Source: Undibacterium sp. KW1 (GTDB lineage Bacteria > Pseudomonadota > Gammaproteobacteria > Burkholderiales > Burkholderiaceae_D). Taken from it: 64,000 bases of DNA. Both the position numbers and the translations under genes were made by a program. The DNA is taken from the NCBI RefSeq assembly GCF_009937955.1, contig NZ_AP018439.1:1240001-1304000 (forward strand), read 5' to 3'. Each line of letters opens with the position of its first letter. Positions within the stretch are counted from its first letter, which is position 1. Of the stretch, positions 9,385 through 16,439 are shown piece by piece. Below the pieces are notes generated by a model. That model was not told where the DNA came from. It did no database searches and saw only the letters and a list, made by a program, of their open reading frames with translations.

Positions 9385-9412
9385 TTGTGGTTTTCCACAG
9401 TTGCAAGATAAT
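9385..9412 (+). promoter_or_regulatory. Candidate sigma-70 promoter of dctPQM
   Basis: TTGTGG (9385-9390), 16 bp, then GATAAT (9407-9412), giving a start point near 9420 and a short leader before dctP. The -35 overlaps a small dyad, TGTGG-TTTT-CCACA (9386-9399). The two ACATCGCACAA boxes would be centred near -51 and -84, which suits an activator. Confidence 0.5.
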
Positions 9413-9464
9413 GCTGCGGTTGAAATAATCAGTGTAATAACCCTTATAACGATTGGAGACTTAG

Positions 9465-10469
9465 ATGAAATTGAAATCCCTGTTGTTTTCCCTGGTGGCG
9501 GCTTCTTTGGTGAGTGGCGCAGCATTCGCGCAAGCTCCCATTGTTATCAAATTCAGTCATGTTGTCGCAAATGACACACCAAAAGGCAAGGCTGCTGAGC
9601 GTTTTAAGGAATTGGCTGAAAAAGCCACCAAAGGCCGCGTTAAAGTCGAGCTTTATCCTAACAGTACCTTGTACAAGGATAAGGAAGAGCTTGAAGCCCT
9701 GCAACTGGGGGCAGTGCAGATGCTGGCGCCTTCATTGGCCAAGTTTGGTCCTTTGGGCGTAAAAGAATTCGAAGTCTTCGATTTGCCTTATATTTTCCCA
9801 TCAAAAGATGTGCTGTATGCCGTCACTGAAGGGGCAATCGGCAAGGATTTGATGAAAAAACTGGAGTCCAAGGGTATTACTGGCCTGGCATTTTGGGATA
9901 ATGGTTTCAAAGTGATGTCCTCCAACAAACCCATGCACTTGCCAGCTGATATGAAGGGGCAAAAACTGCGCATACAATCTTCGAAAGTGCTGGATGCACA
10001 AATGCGTGCATTAGGTGCCAATCCACAGGTACTGGCTTTCTCTGAAGTGTATCAAGCGCTACAAACAGGTGTTGTTGATGGTACAGAGAACCCGCCATCC
10101 AATTTGTACACTCAAAAGATGCATGAAGTACAAAAGCATGTAACGGTGACCAATCATGGTTATCTGGGATATGCTGTCATTGTCAACAAGAAGTTCTGGG
10201 ATGGTTTGCCAGCAGATGTGCGCACTCAACTGGATGAAGCGATGAAATCGGCAACCAAGTACGCCAACGCCATCGCTCAGCAAGAGAACGACAATTCGCT
10301 GGAAGCAGTCAAAAAATCTGGCAAAACCACAGTCTATGTTCTGACAGACAAAGAAAAAGCTGAATGGCGCAAAGCTTTGTTGCCAGTTCAGAAGGATATG
10401 GAAGGTCGCATAGGCAAGGATTTGATCGCCAATGTGAATAAAGAAGCTGTCAAACTCGGCTTTAAATAA
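9465..10469 (+). CDS. dctP: TRAP transporter substrate-binding protein DctP
   Basis: A 334-residue periplasmic binding protein for a TRAP carrier, probably for C4-dicarboxylates or similar organic acids. It has a signal peptide ending in AAFAQA. Family signatures are IKFSHVVANDTPKGKAAERF at the mature N-terminus, PYIFPS, and the ligand-binding region KLRIQSSKVLDAQMRALGA with its conserved arginine. VVDGTENPPSN is the typical substrate-contact loop. It is first in dctP-dctQ-dctM and is preceded by GGAGAC 6 bp before the ATG. Confidence 0.94.
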   Translation: MKLKSLLFSLVAASLVSGAAFAQAPIVIKFSHVVANDTPKGKAAERFKELAEKATKGRVKVELYPNSTLYKDKEELEALQLGAVQMLAPSLAKFGPLGVKEFEVFDLPYIFPSKDVLYAVTEGAIGKDLMKKLESKGITGLAFWDNGFKVMSSNKPMHLPADMKGQKLRIQSSKVLDAQMRALGANPQVLAFSEVYQALQTGVVDGTENPPSNLYTQKMHEVQKHVTVTNHGYLGYAVIVNKKFWDGLPADVRTQLDEAMKSATKYANAIAQQENDNSLEAVKKSGKTTVYVLTDKEKAEWRKALLPVQKDMEGRIGKDLIANVNKEAVKLGFK

Positions 10470-10478
10470 TATTCTGCC

Positions 10479-10505
10479 TGCCACCATGACATGGTCGTGG
10501 TGGCA
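10479..10505 (+). promoter_or_regulatory. Intercistronic hairpin between dctP and dctQ
   Basis: TGCCACCA (10479-10486) pairs perfectly with TGGTGGCA (10498-10505) around an 11-nt loop, with no T-run after it. A stem without a terminator tail just after a binding-protein gene usually protects the upstream mRNA and raises binding protein over permease; that role is inferred here. Confidence 0.6.
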
Positions 10506-10573
10506 TTCTCTACAGTCTGCGCGTCCGCGCATGGTTCCGGGTCAGCGTTCTGCTACCCAGTTAAGGAGCTTAT

Positions 10574-11125
10574 ATGAAATTTCTGGATCACCTCGAAGAA
10601 TGGCTGATCGCGACCCTCATGGGCGCGGCCACCATTGTTATTTTTATTGCGGTAGTACACCGCTACTTGTCTGGTTTTGCCATACCTGGCTTGCAAGATG
10701 CCTTGTTGAAGCTTAATACCAGTTGGGCGCAGGAACTGACCATCTATATGTTTGTGTGGATGGCAAAGTTTGGTGCAGCCTACGGCGTGCGCACCGGCAT
10801 CCATGTCGGTGTTGACGTGTTGATCAATAAAATGAATCCGCAATGGCGTAACAAGTTTGTCGTGCTGGGTTTGCTGTCTGGAGCTTTGTTCACGGGTATC
10901 GTTGGCACCCTGGGTGCAAGTTTTGTCTGGGAAATGTCACATACTGACCAGACTTCAGCTGATATGGAGATTCCGATGTGGTGGGTATATCTGGCAATAC
11001 CGCTGGGATCTTACCTGATGTGCTTCCGTTTCCTGCAAGTTACATGGAATTTCATCAAAACTGGTGAGTTGCCCAAGCACGATCACGCCCATGTTGAAGG
11101 TCTGGACGAAGAGGTGAAAGCATGA
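10574..11125 (+). CDS. dctQ: TRAP transporter small permease DctQ
   Basis: A 183-residue inner-membrane protein with four hydrophobic segments, the usual topology of the TRAP small subunit. LNTSWAQELTIYMFVWMAKFG and the following GVRTGIHVGVD are the DctQ signature. The C-terminus is hydrophilic and His/Glu-rich. It has a good ribosome binding site (AAGGAGC) and overlaps dctM by 4 bp (ATGA), so the two membrane subunits are coupled. Confidence 0.94.
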   Translation: MKFLDHLEEWLIATLMGAATIVIFIAVVHRYLSGFAIPGLQDALLKLNTSWAQELTIYMFVWMAKFGAAYGVRTGIHVGVDVLINKMNPQWRNKFVVLGLLSGALFTGIVGTLGASFVWEMSHTDQTSADMEIPMWWVYLAIPLGSYLMCFRFLQVTWNFIKTGELPKHDHAHVEGLDEEVKA

Positions 11126-12402
11126 ACGCCGCGATTATATTTATCCTGCTGTTAGTTCTCATGCTGACAGGTATGCCGATTTCAATATCGTTGGGTCTGA
11201 CTGTTCTGACTTTCTTGTTCACCATGACCCAGGTACCTATCGAGTCGGTGGCCCTGAAATTATTTACTGGTATTGAGAAGTTTGAAATCATGGCGATTCC
11301 ATTCTTCATTCTTGCAGGTAATTTCCTCACACATGGTGGTGTGGCGCGGCGCATGATTAACTTTGCGGCCTCTATGGTAGGGCACTGGCACGGTGGCTTG
11401 GCGTTGGCTGGCGTTATGGCTTGCGCGTTGTTTGCGGCAGTTTCTGGTTCTTCTCCGGCAACCGTGGTGGCGATTGGTTCCATCATTTTGCCTGCGATGG
11501 TGAAGCAGGGCTATCCAAAGGGTTTTGGTGCTGGTGTAATTACCACCTCAGGAGCCCTGGGTATCTTAATCCCACCATCTATTGTCATGGTGATGTATTC
11601 AGTGTCCACCAATACATCGGTGGGGCAATTGTTCATGGCGGGCGTCGTGCCAGGCTTGTTGCTGGCTTTCTTTTTGGGGCTGACAACCTGGTTCCTGGCG
11701 AAGAAACACAATTACCCCCGCATGCCCAAAGCGAGTTGGACGGAACGCTGGGCTGCATTCCGCAAGAGCGCCTGGGGATTGCTGCTGATAGTCATCGTCA
11801 TGGGCGGTATCTATACCGGCATGTTCACACCAACGGAAGCTGCTGCAGTGTCTGCTGTGTATGCCTTCGTTGTCGCCGTGTTTGTCTACAAGGACATGAC
11901 CATCAAGAAAGTACCCAAGGTCTTGCTGGATTCTGCTGCGATGTCAGCGATGCTGTTGTACATCATCACCAATGCTGTTTTGTTCTCTTTCCTGATGACC
12001 AGTGAAAATATCCCGCAAGCCATGGCTGGCTGGATCATGGACAAGGGCTTTGGCATCATCAGCTTCTTGCTGGTGGTGAATATACTTTTGCTGTTGGCTG
12101 GTAATGTGATGGAACCGTCATCGATCGTGCTGATCATGGCACCTATTCTGTTTCCGGTTGCGATGAAGCTGGGTATTGATCCTGTTCACTTCGGTATCAT
12201 CATGGTGGTCAATATGGAGGTGGGTATGTGTCATCCTCCAGTGGGCTTGAACCTGTATGTGGCGTCAGGAATCACCAAAATGGGGATTACTGAATTGACT
12301 GTGGCTGTTTTGCCATGGCTGATGACGATGATAGGCTTCCTTTTGTTGATTACCTACGTACCGCAAATCACAATGTGGTTGCCAAATTTGATCTACAAAT
12401 AA
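11122..12402 (+). CDS. dctM: TRAP transporter large permease DctM
   Basis: A 426-residue inner-membrane ion-coupled carrier with about twelve hydrophobic segments. Signatures are MAIPFFILAGNFLTHGGVARR, FAAVSGSSPATVVAIGSI and GALGILIPPSIVMVMYS, followed near the end by EVGMCHPPVGLNLYVASGI. Together with DctP and DctQ it forms a complete TRAP system. It is the last gene of the operon and a strong terminator lies about 35 bp after its stop. Confidence 0.95.
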   Translation: MNAAIIFILLLVLMLTGMPISISLGLTVLTFLFTMTQVPIESVALKLFTGIEKFEIMAIPFFILAGNFLTHGGVARRMINFAASMVGHWHGGLALAGVMACALFAAVSGSSPATVVAIGSIILPAMVKQGYPKGFGAGVITTSGALGILIPPSIVMVMYSVSTNTSVGQLFMAGVVPGLLLAFFLGLTTWFLAKKHNYPRMPKASWTERWAAFRKSAWGLLLIVIVMGGIYTGMFTPTEAAAVSAVYAFVVAVFVYKDMTIKKVPKVLLDSAAMSAMLLYIITNAVLFSFLMTSENIPQAMAGWIMDKGFGIISFLLVVNILLLLAGNVMEPSSIVLIMAPILFPVAMKLGIDPVHFGIIMVVNMEVGMCHPPVGLNLYVASGITKMGITELTVAVLPWLMTMIGFLLLITYVPQITMWLPNLIYK

Positions 12403-12437
12403 GTTAAACAAAGTAAACTGACCAAAGTTTAAAAGAA

Positions 12438-12478
12438 ATTGCCGTGTTTCCCGCAAGGAAATACGGCAATTTTTATTT
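12438..12478 (+). terminator. Terminator of dctPQM
   Basis: ATTGCCGTGTTTCC (12438-12451) pairs with GGAAATACGGCAAT (12457-12470), with one G-T pair and a 5-nt loop. The run TTTTTATTTT follows. Confidence 0.9.
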
Positions 12479-12575
12479 TGGCAGAATTTAAATTGGTGTT
12501 GCCTAGCACATTTTTTAGGTTTATGATCGTTTTTCACATATCTGCAACAATGCACCGTTTTGTATCATTTTTGTT

Positions 12576-12604
12576 TTGAAAGCCAAAACTTGTCATGCTA
12601 TATT
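12576..12604 (+). promoter_or_regulatory. Sigma-70 promoter with no gene directly behind it
   Basis: TTGAAA (12576-12581), exactly 17 bp, then TATATT (12599-12604). Transcription would begin near 12611 and meet a strong terminator about 220 nt later, before any convincing reading frame. Confidence 0.6.
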
Positions 12605-12610
12605 CACGGC

Positions 12611-12835
12611 AGTTCAGATTTTTGCAAGACTAAGATCAATAAGAAAAAGGCACACAGGTTTAAAAGGCGGTAGTGCAAAATAACGGTAACGATACCGTAC
12701 ACACTGAGGAGACGCGCGTTTTTACTACAAGCTGAGTGGATGTGATAAATTAAAAAAAATCGCATACGCTAAACAGCCGAAAACGCGAAAGATGTTTTAA
12801 GGGCGCATCGGATGATGCGCCTTTTTTCTTTTGTC
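12611..12835 (+). ncRNA. Candidate small RNA, about 220 nt
   Basis: The stretch between the promoter at 12576-12604 and the terminator at 12801-12835 has no open frame of note but several foldable parts. ACGGTA-ACGA-TACCGT forms a tetraloop hairpin near 12683-12698. CGCGTTTT (12715-12722) can pair over a distance with AAAACGCG (12780-12787). The 3' end is a GC-rich hairpin with a T-rich tail, as in Hfq-type or 6S-sized RNAs. I could not match it to a known family. The alternative is a long attenuated leader for the methyltransferase gene, whose ATG lies 14 bp beyond. Confidence 0.5.
12801..12835 (+). terminator. Terminator of the candidate small RNA
   Basis: GGCGCATC, a 4-nt loop (GGAT), GATGCGCC, then TTTTTTCTTTT. 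A textbook intrinsic terminator placed directly in front of the methyltransferase start codon. Confidence 0.88.
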
Positions 12836-12848
12836 AAAAAGGAAAACC

Positions 12849-13381
12849 ATGTCGAATAAAGAAGCTAAGGAATCCAGGGAAACGGGCTTTTTCTCCGCCA
12901 TCGTCGCAGCCCCTTTTGGGGCCGTTGGCATACGTTGCGAAGACCAGAAAATCAGTGAACTGGTTTACTTGCCGCCACGTTTCCAGGAAAAAGCACCATC
13001 AGACAAAGTGGCTGAAAAAGCCGCCAGGCAAATAGCGGCTTATCTGGAAAATCCCGACTTTCAATTTGACCTGCCTTTGAAAGAGGCCGGCACGGCATTT
13101 CAGGGCAAGGTGTGGCATGCTATTTCTTCCATACCGCGCGGCCAGGTGCTGACCTACGGCCAGATTGCCAAGCATATACGCTCGGCACCACGTGCGGTTG
13201 GCCAGGCCTGCGGTGCCAACTGGTACCCGCTGGTTATCCCATGTCACCGCGTGACTGCTGCTGGTGGCCTGGGGGCTTTGCCCACAATGATGATGAAACC
13301 GGATTCCACCTTGGTGTAAAGCGCTGGCTGCTGACACATGAGGGCGTGGCCGGCTTTACCCAGGAAAAATTGTGGAAGTAA
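12849..13381 (+). pseudogene. ogt: Methylated-DNA-protein cysteine methyltransferase, frameshifted
   Basis: A suicide methyltransferase that would remove O6-alkyl groups from guanine. The ATG has AAGGAAAACC in front. The frame holds the DNA-binding part (FQGKVWHAISSIPRGQVLTYG), RAVGQACGANWYP and the active site VIPCHRV. Just after this it leaves the expected sequence and stops at 13319. The family's C-terminus (GGFAHNDDETGFHLGVKRWL, then THEGV) continues in another frame to 13381. Adding one G to the five-G run near 13271-13275 would rejoin them. The result is either a C-terminally altered protein, a dead gene, or a homopolymer sequencing error. The repaired reading frame overlaps xerD by 10 bp. 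Confidence 0.8.
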
Positions 13382-14295
13382 AACCGCTGCCTGTCATCTT
13401 GCCGGATAAATTGACGTCGCAAATCGATCAGTTTTGCGACGCACTATGGCTGGAAGACGGGCTGGCAAAAAATACCATAGAGGCTTACCGCCGCGACATG
13501 CGCCTGTTTGCCGAGTATTTGCACACAGATCAAGCTAAACATCTGTACGAAGTCAATCATGCTGACATAGGCAATTACATTGCAGCCAAACACGGCACAT
13601 CCAAAGCCAGTTCTGCTAACCGGCGCATGAGCGTACTAAAGCGATTTTATTTGCTGGCATTCCGTCAAAACCTGATCAGTGTCAATCCTTGCACCAAATT
13701 GCGCTCGGCCAAACAGGGACAGCGTTTGCCCAAAACCCTGAGCGAAGCCCAGGTCGTTGCCTTGCTGCAGGCACCGGATGAAACCAATCCCCATGGTTTG
13801 CGCGACAAGACCATGCTGGAACTCTTGTATGCCTGTGGCTTGCGTGTCAGCGAGCTGGTGGGTTTGCGATCTATAGAAGTCGGCTTGAACGAAGGCGTGC
13901 TGCGTATTACCGGCAAAGGCGACAAAACCAGGCTGGTGCCGTTTGGTGAAGTCGCCCGCACCTGGCTGGAACGCTATCTGCGTGAAGGCAGGCCAGCCAT
14001 ACTGAATGGCCAGATAGATGATGCCTTGTTCGTCACAGCCCGCGGTGGTGCCATGACCCGGCAAATGTTCTGGATACTTATCAAGAAGTATGCGATGCAG
14101 GCAGAAATTACGACGCACTTGTCGCCGCATACATTGCGTCATGCGTTTGCTACCCACTTATTGAACCACGGTGCTGATTTGCGGGTTGTGCAATTGTTGC
14201 TGGGCCATGCTGACATTTCAACGACGCAAATTTATACGCATGTGGCGCGTGAGCGTTTAAAAAAACTGCATTCCTTGCATCATCCACGTGGTTGA
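13372..14295 (+). CDS. xerD: Site-specific tyrosine recombinase XerD
   Basis: A 307-residue recombinase that, with XerC, resolves chromosome dimers at dif. The N-terminal SAM-like core-binding domain runs to about residue 110. The catalytic domain has the first Arg in YACGLRVSELVGL, then HTLRHAFATHLLNHG with His and Arg, GHADISTTQIYTHV with the second His, and the nucleophilic Tyr in QIYTHV. The start is GTG, overlapping the end of the frameshifted methyltransferase frame. A length near 300 residues and the C-terminal REKL-like RERLKKLH are normal for XerD. Confidence 0.94.
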   Translation: MEVKPLPVILPDKLTSQIDQFCDALWLEDGLAKNTIEAYRRDMRLFAEYLHTDQAKHLYEVNHADIGNYIAAKHGTSKASSANRRMSVLKRFYLLAFRQNLISVNPCTKLRSAKQGQRLPKTLSEAQVVALLQAPDETNPHGLRDKTMLELLYACGLRVSELVGLRSIEVGLNEGVLRITGKGDKTRLVPFGEVARTWLERYLREGRPAILNGQIDDALFVTARGGAMTRQMFWILIKKYAMQAEITTHLSPHTLRHAFATHLLNHGADLRVVQLLLGHADISTTQIYTHVARERLKKLHSLHHPRG

Positions 14296-14311
14296 GCGAA
14301 TGTGTGCAGAT

Positions 14312-14342
14312 AAAAAAATCCACGCATAGCGTGGATTTTTTA
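14312..14342. terminator. Bidirectional terminator between xerD and the S9 peptidase gene
   Basis: A run of A, then ATCCACGC-ATA-GCGTGGAT, then a run of T. It serves xerD on the plus strand and the peptidase gene on the minus strand. Confidence 0.9.
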
Positions 14343-14358
14343 ATTGAAGCGCATTGAT

Positions 14359-16344
14359 TTATTTTACGGCCGTATTCTCTTCCAGGAATTTTTCTACCCT
14401 GGTCCAGAAATCGACATTGTTTTTCAACAGGCGCCAGCCATGTGCTTCTTCCGGATAGGTGATCCACTCTATCTTTGCGCCAGTTGGTGCGGCATTTTTA
14501 AATTTTTCACCATGTACTAAAGGGACTCGTCTGTCCGCAGCACCATAGGCAAGAATTAATGGCTTGGTCAGTCTCTGTGCCTGTTCAACAGGTGAGGTTG
14601 CTTTTAGTTGCGCAGCATCCTTTTGCTGGTCACCGATTAGTATCGGCATACCAAAACGTTGCCATGCAGAGCCTTCCTGGTCACTCCAGGTTATGTCATA
14701 TAGTAAATTGATGTCTGATACACCTACCCAGCTAATACCACAACGGTACAGGTCGGGTTCCTTGATCAGCCCCATTAAGACTGCGTAGCCGCCGTAGCTG
14801 GCACCCGCTATACAAATTCTCTTTGGATCTGCATATCCTTTTTCGATCGCCCACTTGGTTGCGTCGGTAACATCGTCTTGCATGCCCAAGCCCCATTGCT
14901 TCCAGCCTGATTTGAACAAATTTTTACCATAGCCTTGGCTGCCGCGGAAATCTGGCTCCAATACGGCATAACCACGGGAAGCCAGGAATTGTGTTTGAGG
15001 GTTCCAGCCCCAATGACCTCCTCTGACATAAGGGCCGCCATGAACCATGACGACCATAGGCAGATTCTTGCCGGTACTGTTTCGCGGCAATGTTAGGTAC
15101 GCAGGGATTTCCAGGCCATCACGAACCTTAATCCGTATGAAGTCCTGATAAGACATCTTTTTAGAATCAACTTCTGGGAAGCTGTCGCCGATAGGTGTGA
15201 ATTTCTCGGTGTTAGTGTTATATAGCAAGACCGACCCAGGATGAATATCCGAGAATGAATTGACCACTAACACATCACTGTCGGCATTTTCCGCGACGCT
15301 TAGTAAATTCACTGTATTAGGTAGAACTGCATCAATCTTCTTTTGTATTATTTTGTATTTATCGTCGAGCCACATTGTTGCAGGCGCGTCTGTTTCATAC
15401 TGTATGCCTAAAAGTTTATTTTGCTTTTTGTTAAAGATGAAGCGACCAGCGAAGTCAAATCCTTTGGCGGAAACAATAGGTGTACTATCAATTTTATTTT
15501 TTTCAAGATCGTAGCGATAAACAGACTGCGTATCCTGTCCATTATTTGCAGTTACGTATAGTTGCCCGTCAGGAGCAATAAATGAAGGACTGAAGCCATC
15601 TTCTTTCTTACTGTCATAGTCGGTAAGCTTACGCCATGGTTTTTCATTTGCATCTTTGTAGTAAATAGCAGTTTTGTCATCCACACTGGTTATTGCAATG
15701 CGAACCTCACCAGACATATCCGCGAGGAAGCCAACAGAATTTGGTGGTGTTTGAATGGATTCGTTATAACCGGTAAGCGTATTTAACTTCAGAATGGTTT
15801 CAGATGGATTTTGTTTTGTACCTGTGCCACGCCCAACAAATACATCTTCAGAATTTTCCAGTCCAGTGGTGCTTATAAAATAATGGCGTGAAGTGAGGAT
15901 ACGGAATTTGCCTGAATTTCCCATTGTTTCTATGAGCTGGCGGAATTCTGAACCATCTTTATTGACCGCGAACAGGCCGCTATCTTTGAATACTTCACCC
16001 GCTCCAATTTTCCGATCACCGATACCGAAGACCAGTCTATTGTTGTTTACCCAAGAGAAGAACGTGATGTCATTTTTTTCGTAACGCGCCAGAATTTTGG
16101 GAGTCAGACTCGTTAGGTCCATGACTACCAGACCGAGCCTATCATTTTCACCTGCCGTGATCATCGCCAAATTCTTGCCATCTGGTGAAAACCGGACGCC
16201 ATTGATTTGCGAGTTCTTAAAAAACTTTTCAACCGGGATTTTTTCTTGTACTGGCGTCTGCGCATAGACAGGCAGCGTCAAACTGAAAGCGAGAGCTGTG
16301 CAGATGGAAAGTTGCCTGCACATGGTAGTGAGTACCTGTTTCAT
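14359..16344 (-). CDS. S9 family (prolyl oligopeptidase-type) peptidase, secreted
   Basis: A 661-residue serine peptidase with a signal peptide ending in LPVYAQT, so periplasmic or exported. The N-terminal two thirds look like a beta-propeller (repeated hydrophobic strands with DGKNLAMI, DGSEFRQL and similar blades). The C-terminal alpha/beta hydrolase has the nucleophile in GASYGG (Ser about 516), AYGAADRRVP with the Asp, and PEEAHGW with the His. HGGPYVRGGHWGWN is the oxyanion region. S9 enzymes of this type cut short peptides after proline or act as acylaminoacyl or iso-peptidases. It lies downstream of a TonB receptor gene on the same strand and is paralogous to the peptidase at 23514-25565. 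Confidence 0.9.
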   Translation of the reverse strand: MKQVLTTMCRQLSICTALAFSLTLPVYAQTPVQEKIPVEKFFKNSQINGVRFSPDGKNLAMITAGENDRLGLVVMDLTSLTPKILARYEKNDITFFSWVNNNRLVFGIGDRKIGAGEVFKDSGLFAVNKDGSEFRQLIETMGNSGKFRILTSRHYFISTTGLENSEDVFVGRGTGTKQNPSETILKLNTLTGYNESIQTPPNSVGFLADMSGEVRIAITSVDDKTAIYYKDANEKPWRKLTDYDSKKEDGFSPSFIAPDGQLYVTANNGQDTQSVYRYDLEKNKIDSTPIVSAKGFDFAGRFIFNKKQNKLLGIQYETDAPATMWLDDKYKIIQKKIDAVLPNTVNLLSVAENADSDVLVVNSFSDIHPGSVLLYNTNTEKFTPIGDSFPEVDSKKMSYQDFIRIKVRDGLEIPAYLTLPRNSTGKNLPMVVMVHGGPYVRGGHWGWNPQTQFLASRGYAVLEPDFRGSQGYGKNLFKSGWKQWGLGMQDDVTDATKWAIEKGYADPKRICIAGASYGGYAVLMGLIKEPDLYRCGISWVGVSDINLLYDITWSDQEGSAWQRFGMPILIGDQQKDAAQLKATSPVEQAQRLTKPLILAYGAADRRVPLVHGEKFKNAAPTGAKIEWITYPEEAHGWRLLKNNVDFWTRVEKFLEENTAVK

Positions 16345-16382
16345 TCTTTTTCCTATGTAATTTTTTTTGAAAAATAAGAAGC

Positions 16383-16419
16383 ACTAAAAATAAACGCCCC
16401 GGACTACGAGGCGTTTATT
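16383..16419 (-). terminator. Terminator between TonB receptor and S9 peptidase genes
   Basis: AATAAACGCC (16389-16398) pairs with GGCGTTTATT (16410-16419); read on the minus strand the stem is followed by TTTTTAG. It ends the receptor transcript about 40 bp before the peptidase start codon. Confidence 0.85.
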
Positions 16420-16439
16420 CATTTGACTACGTCATCAAA

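Noticed and set aside
12611..12835. 6S RNA or tmRNA
   Set aside because: I could not find the long closing helix with central bubble of 6S or the tRNA-like ends of tmRNA, so it is listed only as an unassigned candidate.
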